Below are positions 8,359-17,466 of a DNA stretch of 64,000 bases, one piece after another; positions within the stretch are counted from its first letter, which is position 1, and each line of letters begins with the position of its first letter. The position numbers were made by a program, and so were the translations under genes. The notes below the pieces were generated by a model. That model had not been told where the DNA came from and did not search any database. It was given only the letters and a program-made list of their open reading frames with translations. The stretch spans positions 90,468 through 154,467 of the forward strand of contig JABXIG010000007.1 in the NCBI GenBank assembly GCA_013373205.1, written 5' to 3'. Origin of the DNA: Methylocystaceae bacterium. GTDB taxonomy: Bacteria > Pseudomonadota > Alphaproteobacteria > Rhodospirillales > Terasakiellaceae.

Positions 8359-11300
8359 TTATGATGAAGTGAATGTTTTCACCTGAACACTGCGAATAAG
8401 CTGGCGAAGCTTGGCCGGACGTAAAGGTTTATGAAGCAAAATAAACCCACTGGACTTGGCTTCCTGAATGCGATCCGGTGCTGTATCCCCGGTAATAATC
8501 GCAGATGGTATTTTTTGACCTACAGTGTCGTGGATCAAGCGGATACAATCAGCCCCGGTCAAATCTTCATTCAAACGGTAATCTGCCAAAATCAGATCAG
8601 GTAATTTATCCATATCTTTCAGCATCTCCAGTGCCCCTTCAGATGAGAGGGCGGAGACCGCATCATATTTCCAGCCTTTAATCAGCTGTTCCATACCTTC
8701 TAAAATGTCAGGTTCATCATCAATAATCATAATTAACGGTACATCCCCACCACTTAAGGCAACTTCGATGGGTTTTTCATCTTCTATCACTTCGACATAG
8801 CTGTCACTGGGCAGCAATAGAGAAAATGTGGAACCTTTCCCCACAACGGATTTTAGCGTCAAATCATGTTCTAAAAGCGCAAGCACACGTTCAACAATCG
8901 CAAGCCCCAAGCCGAGTCCTCGTCTTCTATCACGCGCCGGATTTTCCAACTGATGAAATTCAATGAAAATATCTTTTTGACGTTCTTCAGGAATGCCGAC
9001 ACCGGTATCGGTGACTTGGAGCTGAACAAAGTCCCCGCGTTTTCTTGCCCCGATCAGGACCCCGCCATCTACGGTATAGCGTACCGCATTTGACAAAAGG
9101 TTGGATAAAACCCGTTCTAACAGAACCGGATCACTTTTTACCGCCAGATTGGGACAGAAGGATTTTAGCACCAGTCCCTTTTCATGGGCACGCGCTTCAT
9201 ATTGCTTCACCAACCGATCAAACAACGGACGTAACTTAATCGTGGTTGGTTCCGCCTTCATCACACCTGCGTCCAGTTTGGAAATATCCAACAGAGCATT
9301 TAACAGGCTTCGCAAGGCTTCCAGGCTATCCGATATATTATTAATGATGCGCAGATCGCCCAGTGCTTCGTCACTTTGATCCTTGCTGCGGCGTTCTTCC
9401 AAGGCAGACAGAAACATCCCGATGGCATGCAGGGGCTGACGTAAATCATGGCTGGCGGCGGCCAAAAACTTGGATTTTGCCTTGTTCGCATTTTCAGAAA
9501 GAAGACGGGCTTGTTCCAGACGAGCTTCGGCTTCCACCCGATCGGTAATATCAATCACCAAGGAAACTGTACCGCCATCCAGCGTGGAGGCTTCACTGAC
9601 CTGCAAATACCGACCGTTTGACAAGGCTTCCAAGAACACACCGATGGGGCGTTGTCGAAACTCTCGACGTCTGGCCGCATAACCATTTGCATCACAAATG
9701 CCATTTCGTTCTTCCATCAATAAGGCGAGTTCTTCAAACGTTACACCGGGGCGGATGCGATCATTTAATATCTTATAATATTGATAATATTTTCGGTTAC
9801 AGAGGACTAAGCGATTTTCATGATCCCATAAAGCAAAGGCGCCGGGCATAATCTCGTTTGCGGCCATCAACCGGCTTCGGGCTTGTGTTTCTGCGGTAAT
9901 GTCCGACCCTGTCCCACGGTAGCCCAAAAAATCCCCCTCATTATCAAATATGGGCTTGCCGCTGACCTTGATCTGACGCCACTGACCATCCGGACATTTT
10001 AAAGAATAGGAATAATCACGAAAGCGACGGCGATTTTGCAGATCGTTTTTATGATGTGCCCATTTTTCCAGATCATCCTGTTCCTGGCCGATATAATTGC
10101 TAAATTCCAGCCGATTTTGTCCAATCGCCTGATGACGTGAAAAACCTGTAATTTCAAAAAAACGATCAGAGATAAGAGAAAATTTTAAATCCGCATCCGT
10201 TTCCCAAAACCAGTCTGATGTAGCTTCGGCTATATCGCGAAAACGTGCTTCATTCAGGCGGATTTCTTTCTCTCTATGTTCAATTTCATCCACCAAATAT
10301 TTTAAGGCATGTCCCATATCGGCGATTTCATCTTCACCATCCAGCGGGATTTCGGTCTCCCCCCCATCGGCATGAATGCGCATGGACCGTTTCAAGGCAT
10401 TCAGGCGTTGTAATATCCGACGGATATAAATCATGCCCAAAAAGGTCAGAACAATCACACTGCCTAAAACAATCAAGGTTAAAAAGCGCGTGCTGCTTTC
10501 CACAAGCTGCTGAAAGCCCTGACTATCCTTTTCAATTTCTTCCTTCATGCGCCGGATCAGATCATTTACGGAATAAACAAACCGACTAGACAGCCTTTCG
10601 TTTATCGCCAAAATCCCGGAAATCCGGTTAGATATCAGTTTTTCGCGCGATTGCAGGGTGATTAATCCCCCATCCCCTAAAGCTATTTTTTGAATTTTCG
10701 CAAATTGTTTCTGATATTGCTCATTCTTTAAACCCTGAACTGTTCGCTTAAGGTTCTCAAAACGTGACAAAAGCTGTTCGCGTAATTGGGCGATCTGGAC
10801 AGAATCATTTTCTGTTTCAAACACCAGTAACTGTTCAATTAGCCGAGCCGTGATTTCATTCCAATTGCCTTCGGAAGGTTCGTTCGCGTTGGGCTTTTGT
10901 GCAACCAATACCTGAAGGGCGCGATGTTGCTTTTTCTTTTCTTCAACAACATTGATGTGCTGCATCACCAGACCATCCAATCTATCGAAGTTTTCCAGAA
11001 GTTTTTGCCGAGTAACGTTAATGACTTCCAGTACGTTTTCATCCACGTCATAGCCGCGCAGAGAGTCAATAATTTCCTGCAGCCATCTTACCCGATCAGA
11101 AATGCGAAAAGAAATGCTTTCACGTTCAGACTGTGTTGTTACACGAACCAGCATGGGTGCACTGGCGACGATTGCCTCACTTTGTTGACCAAGTTGATAC
11201 GCCAAAGTCATGGCGGGCAGGCGTGATAGGGCAACTTCTTCAATCCCTTGATTGAATTTCTGGATAGACACGATGCCCACCCCGGCGGCTGCAACCGTAA

Positions 11301-11364
11301 AGATCACCGCTAGGATAAAACTGATAATCAATTGTGCAAAGACGCCAAAGCGAAAACTGCCCAT
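8359..11364 (-). CDS. Hybrid sensor histidine kinase (TorS-like periplasmic helical sensor, HAMP, PAS, HisKA, HATPase_c, REC)
   Basis: N-terminal TM, LSRLPAMTLAYQLGQQSEAIVASAPMLVRVTTQSER segment, second TM, HisKA FLAAASHDLRQPLHAI, HATPase DTGVGIP/GLGLGLAIV, REC PLIMIIDDEPDILEGM/LILADYRL. Confidence 0.9.
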   Translation of the reverse strand: MGSFRFGVFAQLIISFILAVIFTVAAAGVGIVSIQKFNQGIEEVALSRLPAMTLAYQLGQQSEAIVASAPMLVRVTTQSERESISFRISDRVRWLQEIIDSLRGYDVDENVLEVINVTRQKLLENFDRLDGLVMQHINVVEEKKKQHRALQVLVAQKPNANEPSEGNWNEITARLIEQLLVFETENDSVQIAQLREQLLSRFENLKRTVQGLKNEQYQKQFAKIQKIALGDGGLITLQSREKLISNRISGILAINERLSSRFVYSVNDLIRRMKEEIEKDSQGFQQLVESSTRFLTLIVLGSVIVLTFLGMIYIRRILQRLNALKRSMRIHADGGETEIPLDGEDEIADMGHALKYLVDEIEHREKEIRLNEARFRDIAEATSDWFWETDADLKFSLISDRFFEITGFSRHQAIGQNRLEFSNYIGQEQDDLEKWAHHKNDLQNRRRFRDYSYSLKCPDGQWRQIKVSGKPIFDNEGDFLGYRGTGSDITAETQARSRLMAANEIMPGAFALWDHENRLVLCNRKYYQYYKILNDRIRPGVTFEELALLMEERNGICDANGYAARRREFRQRPIGVFLEALSNGRYLQVSEASTLDGGTVSLVIDITDRVEAEARLEQARLLSENANKAKSKFLAAASHDLRQPLHAIGMFLSALEERRSKDQSDEALGDLRIINNISDSLEALRSLLNALLDISKLDAGVMKAEPTTIKLRPLFDRLVKQYEARAHEKGLVLKSFCPNLAVKSDPVLLERVLSNLLSNAVRYTVDGGVLIGARKRGDFVQLQVTDTGVGIPEERQKDIFIEFHQLENPARDRRRGLGLGLAIVERVLALLEHDLTLKSVVGKGSTFSLLLPSDSYVEVIEDEKPIEVALSGGDVPLIMIIDDEPDILEGMEQLIKGWKYDAVSALSSEGALEMLKDMDKLPDLILADYRLNEDLTGADCIRLIHDTVGQKIPSAIITGDTAPDRIQEAKSSGFILLHKPLRPAKLRQLIRSVQVKTFTSS

Positions 11365-11431
11365 GCCCGCGATCCAGACCCCTCAAGTGTTTTTATCCGA
11401 ACAGTGTAGCATCAACCCATTAAAATTGAAC

Positions 11432-11566
11432 AAAAAAAAGGGTGAAAAGCTAATGCTTATCACCCCAAGTCCGCCGAGAAACTACGTCGTACTCAGAACC
11501 CCATAATGGAGAACTGAAAACATACTGCCTCATTACAGTAGAACTGCCCTCCCCCATATGGGTGAT
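11432..11566 (-). ncRNA. Candidate small RNA, copy B of a tandem pair, ending in an intrinsic terminator
   Basis: Minus strand: GGGTGATAAGCATTAGCTTTTCACCC followed by T8 (hairpin 11440-11465, T-run 11432-11439); 52 nt at 11455-11506 identical to copy A; upstream hairpins; no ORF accounts for it. Confidence 0.6.
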
Positions 11567-11622
11567 ACAGGTCAATTTATTCACTTTTTTTTAGAAAAAC
11601 ATCACGATACACAAATTTAGGC

Positions 11623-11758
11623 AAAAAAAAGGGTGATAAAGCTAAAGCTTATCACCCCAAGTCCGCCGAGAAACTACGTCGTACTCAGAACCCCATAACG
11701 GAGAACTGAGAGCATACTGCCGCATTCCCGCAGAACTGACTTCACCCATATAGGTGAA
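11623..11758 (-). ncRNA. Candidate small RNA, copy A of a tandem pair, ending in an intrinsic terminator
   Basis: Minus strand: GGGTGATAAGCTTTAGCTTTATCACCC followed by T8 (hairpin 11631-11657, T-run 11623-11630); 52 nt at 11647-11698 identical to copy B; 5' hairpin TTCACC-N6-GGTGAA at 11741-11758. Confidence 0.6.
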
Positions 11759-11797
11759 TATGGAAATAATTTTTGTGACAAACACAAATTATCTCAT

Positions 11798-13390
11798 TCA
11801 ACCCCGACCCTTAGCCTGAACAGCAGCTAAAAACTTATGTGCAGATCCTGCTTTGAGAAATTCCAGCGCACAACCAAGTTCTTTGTCTTTACGCTCCCCA
11901 ATTTCCGGGCAAGCTTCGATGGATGTATGACCCAGTGCACCATCTTTATCGTGTAGTTTGTCTTTTTCCAGAATCCGCGCTTTCAAGACATTGGGGAAAT
12001 CAGCTTCGCGTGGTGCTTTAAATGACGTTTTCTCTTTACCTTCTTCACTTTCTGCAACCTCTTTTTCTTTCGGTTCAGGTAGGTCAAGACGAATATCAGG
12101 GGCCACACCAACCTGCTGGATTGTTCGCCCTGATGGTAGATAATAAAGTGCCGTGGTGATCCGAACCGCCCCTTCGCGCATCAAAGGCATAATCGTTTGA
12201 ACGGATCCTTTGCCAAAGCTGCGACGTCCCATCACAATTGCGCGATTATGGTCCTGTAAAGCCCCGGATACGATTTCGGAAGCTGAGGCGGACCCGCCAT
12301 TTATCAGAACAACAACAGGTAACCCTTCAGCCAGGTCACCATCACTTGCCCCGTAATTGCGCACGTCCTTTTCGTCACGTCCGCGAATGGAAACCACATT
12401 GCTGTCATTGAGGAAAATATCACTTAACGCGACAGATTGTTGCAACAAGCCACCAGGGTTATTGCGCAAATCAAGTACAATACCTTTCAGCTTGTCACCT
12501 AGTTTAGCACGTGCGTCATCAAAAGCATCTTCCACATCACTTTCCAAACGTTCAGAAAAGGCGCTGATCCGCAGGTGCAGATAGTCATCATATAGCGCAT
12601 AGCGAACGGCGCGCACCTGTATGATATCGCGCACGATGGTCACTTCAAATGGTTCTTCGCCTTCGCGTTCGACCGTCACCGTGACAGGGGTGCCGGGTTT
12701 ACCGCGTAAACGTCGCACGGTTTTTGTCAACGTCCAGTCCTTGATCGATTCACCTTCGATATGGGTGATATGGTCATTAGGTTGCATACCCGCTTTGTCA
12801 GCAGGGGTGCCTTCGATGGGCGAGACCACCTTTAAGAAACCTTCGCCTTGCTGCACTTCAATGCCAAGTCCGCCAAATTCCCCACTGGTATCTACCATCA
12901 ATTCCTGAAATTCTTCATTAGTCATATAGCTGGAATGCGGATCTAACCGTGACATCATAGCATCAAGCGCCACTTCAATGACCTTATGGGCATTGGCTTT
13001 GCCTTTTTCTGTACCATCATCGGCTTCTGACCAGCTTTGATCTTTTCCGTTCAAACCTTCAATCGCAAAGGTAATCAGGTCTTTATCCGAAACTTCTTTC
13101 ACATAACTGCGACGCACGACTTTAAAAGCATCGACGAATTGCTTGAATTCATCATCACGCACATCTTCGTTATCATCGGTTTTCTGCTGATAAACTTTTT
13201 GAAAACGGGCCAGATCTTCCATGGCTTCGCGCGGTAAACCATGGGTCCCGGTCAAAGAAGATACAAACCGCCCAACCGGGCCAGCATCCATCAAAGAACA
13301 GCCGCTGATCGACGGTAAAAACACCGTGCCGACAGCAAAAGCAAGGACAATCATTAAGAGGGAAGGAAGACGGGACATAAGGTTCATCAA
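11798..13390 (-). CDS. S41 family C-terminal processing peptidase with PDZ domain
   Basis: PDZ GGLGIEVQQGEGFLKVVSPIEGTPADKAGMQPND; VVLINGGSASASEIVSGALQDHNRAIVMGRRSFGKGSVQ catalytic region. Confidence 0.93.
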   Translation of the reverse strand: MMNLMSRLPSLLMIVLAFAVGTVFLPSISGCSLMDAGPVGRFVSSLTGTHGLPREAMEDLARFQKVYQQKTDDNEDVRDDEFKQFVDAFKVVRRSYVKEVSDKDLITFAIEGLNGKDQSWSEADDGTEKGKANAHKVIEVALDAMMSRLDPHSSYMTNEEFQELMVDTSGEFGGLGIEVQQGEGFLKVVSPIEGTPADKAGMQPNDHITHIEGESIKDWTLTKTVRRLRGKPGTPVTVTVEREGEEPFEVTIVRDIIQVRAVRYALYDDYLHLRISAFSERLESDVEDAFDDARAKLGDKLKGIVLDLRNNPGGLLQQSVALSDIFLNDSNVVSIRGRDEKDVRNYGASDGDLAEGLPVVVLINGGSASASEIVSGALQDHNRAIVMGRRSFGKGSVQTIMPLMREGAVRITTALYYLPSGRTIQQVGVAPDIRLDLPEPKEKEVAESEEGKEKTSFKAPREADFPNVLKARILEKDKLHDKDGALGHTSIEACPEIGERKDKELGCALEFLKAGSAHKFLAAVQAKGRG

Positions 13391-13461
13391 CTATCGGCTT
13401 TCGGATTATTTTCTTATCGTTAAAGCAGGGGTAAAATATAATTATAGCGGATTGGTTGAAA

Positions 13462-13496
13462 ATAAAGCAAGGCCCCCGCACATCTGTACAGAGGCC
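13462..13496 (-). terminator. Probable terminator of the DHH gene
   Basis: Minus strand GGCCTCTG-N10-CGGGGGCC (arms 13489-13496 / 13471-13478, with G-T pairs) then TTGCTTTATTTT. Confidence 0.5.
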
Positions 13497-13525
13497 CTGT
13501 TTAAAAATCATATAAAAACTCTGAT

Positions 13526-14455
13526 TTATCCATCCGCATTCATTTGTTTAACCAGCGCATCCAATGTTTCAACGGCCTTGTCATTCGCCACTTGGCAGGT
13601 TCCGGCATTTTCGTGCCCGCCACCATCATATTTCAACATCAACTCCCCCACATTTGTGCCAGATGACTTGTTCAAAATTGATTTTCCGCAGGCAAAGACC
13701 GTATTTTGTTTTTTCAAACCCCACAGCACATGAATGGAAATATTTGTGTCCGGGAACAACGCATAAATCATAAAGCGATTTCCCGTGTAAATAACTTCTT
13801 CTTCCCGCAGATCAAGAACCGCAACATTATCATGCACTTTCGTACATTTTTTCAGCTGATCAATGAACTTGGGCTCATGTTCCTTGTACATGTCCACGCG
13901 TTCTTTCACATCTGGCAATTCCAGAATTTCTTTAATCGACATGGTGGAACAGCAATCAATCAGTTCCATCATCAACTGATAGTTTGAAATGCGGAAATCA
14001 CGAAAACGCCCCAGTCCGGTACGGGCATCCATCAGGAAGTTCAACAAGACCCAATCTTCAGACTTCAAAATTTCTTCCCGGCTGAACTGGGCGGCATCCC
14101 CCTTGTCAACCGCTTCCATCATTTCGTCCCAGCTGTTCGGGAATTCCCTATGTCCACCATAATAACGCCAAACGACACGCGCAGCCGAAGGGGCTTCCGG
14201 ATCAATCACATGATTTGCAGGATTGTCTTCAACACGCAAGGTCTCACTCAAATGGTGATCAAAGGCGAGATGGACACCTTCCACATAAGGCAAGTTGGTT
14301 GTAATATCGCGATTTGTGATAGCGACTTTGCCATCCTGCATATCCTTGGGATGTACGAAAGTGATCTCGTCAATCAAGTCCATTTTTTTAAGCAATACAG
14401 CGCAAACCAGACCGTCAAAGTCGCTTCGCGTCACTAACCGGAACTTATCCCCCAT
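13526..14455 (-). CDS. DHH superfamily phosphoesterase
   Basis: FRLVTRSDFDGLVCAVLLKK, LAFDHHLSE, DARTGLGRFRDF, YDGGGHENAGTCQV. Confidence 0.85.
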   Translation of the reverse strand: MGDKFRLVTRSDFDGLVCAVLLKKMDLIDEITFVHPKDMQDGKVAITNRDITTNLPYVEGVHLAFDHHLSETLRVEDNPANHVIDPEAPSAARVVWRYYGGHREFPNSWDEMMEAVDKGDAAQFSREEILKSEDWVLLNFLMDARTGLGRFRDFRISNYQLMMELIDCCSTMSIKEILELPDVKERVDMYKEHEPKFIDQLKKCTKVHDNVAVLDLREEEVIYTGNRFMIYALFPDTNISIHVLWGLKKQNTVFACGKSILNKSSGTNVGELMLKYDGGGHENAGTCQVANDKAVETLDALVKQMNADG

Positions 14456-14543
14456 TATATGGACTCCTTAAATTTGGTTCTCTAATCGTTTTAAGTACGT
14501 TAGCTCAAATAAATATTCTTTTCAAAGCTTTCAAGAAAGTTTT

Positions 14544-15374
14544 TTAAAAGGCGCCAATCATCATTTTGATACTGGTCAGCAGCAGGAAGACCGCAAAGCC
14601 TTTCTTTAAGTATATCGGATTTAAGGTATGAGCGAGCCGGGCCCCCAAAGGCGCACACAAGACCGTCATCGGCACAATCAAACCAAAACCCAAAAGGTTG
14701 ACATATCCAAGACTTCCCATCGGTAATCCTTCGGCGCCCCATCCTGAGATTACAAAGCCAATGGCACCGGGAACAGCAATCACCAGCCCGATGCCGGAAG
14801 CAGAGGCAACGGCTTTTCTCATATCAAAATTATGTGCCGTTAAAATCGGCACGCTGATACTGCCCCCACCGATGCCGACCATCACTGAAATGCTGCCGAT
14901 GATAAAGCTATAGATAAATTCCAACGGCTGCCCCGGCAGTCCCTTTGTCAATGCCCCACCCGTTTTGCTGAACAACATGCGTAAGGCAACCACAAAGGCC
15001 AGAATAGAAAACAGGATCGTCAGAATATTACCGTGTAAAAAAGACGCGAGAACAGTCCCCGCAATGACGCCAACCACCACACCAGGTGTCCAGCTTTTCA
15101 ACAAAGCCCAATCCACCGCGCCTTTTTTGTGATGGGATCGCACCGACGAAATGGATGTTGCAATGATCGTAGCAAGGGATGTGCCGACGGCGACAAACAT
15201 GGAAACATCGGCAGATGTCCCAAATTTCTGAAAGAGGAAATAAAGCACGGGTACAATAACAATTCCGCCCCCGACCCCAAGCAATCCGGCCATGGCACCA
15301 GCAATGAAACCTGTAACCACAAGGGCGGCGACGATTTGAAATAAAAAGATGGGATCGGAAAATAAAGCGCTCAA
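14544..15374 (-). CDS. TSUP / TauE-SafE family permease
   Basis: FIAGAMAGLLGVGGGIVIVPVLYFLF and second repeat ISVMVGIGGGSISVPILTAHNFDMRKAVA. Confidence 0.92.
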   Translation of the reverse strand: MSALFSDPIFLFQIVAALVVTGFIAGAMAGLLGVGGGIVIVPVLYFLFQKFGTSADVSMFVAVGTSLATIIATSISSVRSHHKKGAVDWALLKSWTPGVVVGVIAGTVLASFLHGNILTILFSILAFVVALRMLFSKTGGALTKGLPGQPLEFIYSFIIGSISVMVGIGGGSISVPILTAHNFDMRKAVASASGIGLVIAVPGAIGFVISGWGAEGLPMGSLGYVNLLGFGLIVPMTVLCAPLGARLAHTLNPIYLKKGFAVFLLLTSIKMMIGAF

Positions 15375-15505
15375 ATCACTATCCTGCTAAAAAACTCTTG
15401 TTTCTCTAACCCCTAACGCCAATTTTGGCAAGTAGCTGACTTGAGGTTTAATTTGATTACCTCAAATAAGTACGTTACAATTTTGTGACAAATAATAAAT
15501 AACAT

Positions 15506-17239
15506 ATGGGTAAAATTGTCATGGCAAGCGGTGCCGAACTAGACGTTTTTAATATTTCTGCAGGACTTGCCGGGGGGCTGGCTCTGTTTCTTTTTGGATT
15601 GGAACAACTTTCCGCCGGCCTAAAAGCCGTTGCAGGCGAAAAGATGAAACTCGTCTTGGGCAAGCTAACATCCAATCGCTTTATCGGTATGTTTACCGGG
15701 GCTTTTGTGACCGCTATCATTCAATCGTCCTCGGTCACCACCGTGCTTGTGGTGGGCTTTATTAGTGCCGGACTGATGAAACTCACACAGTCTATCGGCA
15801 TTATTATGGGGGCCAATGTCGGTACTACCATCACCGCTCAGATCATCGCATTCAAGATCACCCATTTTTCCATGCTTATGGTGGCTGTTGGTTTTGGCAT
15901 GTTGTTTTTTGGAAAAAATGACAAGCTGAAACAGTACGGGAATATGCTCATGGGGCTAGGGATGGTCTTTATGGGCATGAACCTTATGTCTGATGCCATG
16001 AAACCCTTGCGCAGCTTTGAACCTTTCCTTGACCTTATGGTGTCAATGGAAAACCCGTTCCTTGGCCTGTTGGTTGGCGCAGCTTTTACAGCCCTTGTAC
16101 AATCCTCTTCGGCGACAACAGGGATCGTCATTGCCCTTGCAACCCAGGGACTTTTATCCCTGCCAGGTGGCATTTCCCTGATCTTTGGTGCCAACGTTGG
16201 CACCTGTGTAACCGCCATGTTAGCATCCATCGGTAAACCTCGCGAAGCCATCCGCGCAGCAGTGGTTCATGTGCTTTTTAACGTCGCCGGCGTCTTATTA
16301 TGGATTGGCTTTGTGGACCAACTCGCGGCCGTTGTGCGAGAGATTGGCGGGTATGACAGTGGCACCGCGCGCGATATTGCCAACGCCCATACTATCTTCA
16401 ACGTGGCCAATGCCATCATCTTCATCTGGTTTGTGACCCCGTTTGCCAAGTTGGTTGAGAGGCTGGTCCCGCTGGAAAGTGGAGCCACAGAATTATCAGT
16501 TAAACCTAAATACCTTGAAGATGCGCTGATTTCCACCCCGCCCATTGCCTTAAACGCAGTACGTCTTGAAATTGGTGAATTGGGCAAACATGTGCAAAAA
16601 ATGATGAATGCGATCTTGCCTGCCGCACTGACAGGCACACGCAGCAAACTGGATAAAGTGGCAGAGATGGACAGCAATGTAGATGCGCTTCATATGACCA
16701 TTATCCAATATGTTCGCAATGTTGGCGCGCAGCCCCTTGGGGAAGAAGACATGCGCGAACTGGTCCGCCTAATGTCAGCGGCCAACCATCTGGAAAATAT
16801 CGGGGATTTGATCGAAACAGATATGGTCCAAATCGGTAAACGCCGCATTGAAGAAAATGTCACCGTCAGCCCTCAAACAACCCATCTATTAAAATCTCTC
16901 CATGACAGAGTCAGCCATGCCCTAACCTTGTCTTTAGAAGCTGTATACAGCGAAGATAAAGACATCGCACAAAAAGTCATCGATATGAAAGAGGCCATCG
17001 CCAAGGAATCAAAAGCCATTTCCGAACATGGTGCCGCACGTCTTTTGGCCGAAGGTGAAAACCGTGGGTACACCTACAGCCGCGAAATGGAAACTGTTGA
17101 ACGCCTGCGCCGGATTTACTATTTCACCAAACGGATTGCCAAAGGTGTTGTCGCTAAGGCCAATTCATTAGAACATGAAAACTGGGATGAAGAAGACGGA
17201 AATAAAAACGATATCCTCATCCCTGCAAGTGCGGAGTAA
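15506..17239 (+). CDS. Na/Pi cotransporter family protein with C-terminal PhoU-like domain
   Basis: GAFVTAIIQSSSVTTVLVVGFI and GAAFTALVQSSSATTGIVIALA repeats; C-terminal helical region LMSAANHLENIGDLIETD. Confidence 0.92.
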   Translation: MGKIVMASGAELDVFNISAGLAGGLALFLFGLEQLSAGLKAVAGEKMKLVLGKLTSNRFIGMFTGAFVTAIIQSSSVTTVLVVGFISAGLMKLTQSIGIIMGANVGTTITAQIIAFKITHFSMLMVAVGFGMLFFGKNDKLKQYGNMLMGLGMVFMGMNLMSDAMKPLRSFEPFLDLMVSMENPFLGLLVGAAFTALVQSSSATTGIVIALATQGLLSLPGGISLIFGANVGTCVTAMLASIGKPREAIRAAVVHVLFNVAGVLLWIGFVDQLAAVVREIGGYDSGTARDIANAHTIFNVANAIIFIWFVTPFAKLVERLVPLESGATELSVKPKYLEDALISTPPIALNAVRLEIGELGKHVQKMMNAILPAALTGTRSKLDKVAEMDSNVDALHMTIIQYVRNVGAQPLGEEDMRELVRLMSAANHLENIGDLIETDMVQIGKRRIEENVTVSPQTTHLLKSLHDRVSHALTLSLEAVYSEDKDIAQKVIDMKEAIAKESKAISEHGAARLLAEGENRGYTYSREMETVERLRRIYYFTKRIAKGVVAKANSLEHENWDEEDGNKNDILIPASAE

Positions 17240-17255
17240 TTCCCTGCAGTTTCCG

Positions 17256-17349
17256 TGTCATCCCGGATTTATTCCGAGACAACCGGACACCAAATTGAAA
17301 TGCCTTTTCCCATATCTTCTGATTGTCCCGGAACACGACCGGGATGACA
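17256..17349. repeat. Nested palindromic intergenic element
   Basis: Outer arms TGTCATCCCGG (17256-17266) / CCGGGATGACA (17339-17349) perfect; inner arms TTCCGAGACAA (17272-17282) / TTGTCCCGGAA (17323-17333), one mismatch. Confidence 0.7.
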
Positions 17350-17400
17350 GACATAAAAAAGCGGCTAGCCCACAAAGGCAGCCGCTTTTTTATGTCTGTC
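17346..17400. terminator. Bidirectional intrinsic terminator between convergent genes
   Basis: Perfect 21-bp inverted repeat GACAGACATAAAAAAGCGGCT / AGCCGCTTTTTTATGTCTGTC, 13-nt loop, A6/T6 flanking the GC stem. Confidence 0.85.
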
Positions 17401-17430
17401 CCTTTGCGAAAAGGGACCTCTTTAAAGACA

Positions 17431-17455
17431 GGGCGAACCGTTTGACAGTTCGCCC
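17431..17455. repeat. Perfect inverted repeat (hairpin) downstream of the AOR gene
   Basis: GGGCGAAC-N9-GTTCGCCC. Confidence 0.65.
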
Positions 17456-17466
17456 TACTTTGTCTT

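Noticed and set aside
15463-15500. GTTACAATTTTGTGACA upstream of the Na/Pi transporter as a Pho box
   Set aside because: Too short and too far from the repeat pattern of a Pho box to support without a motif scan
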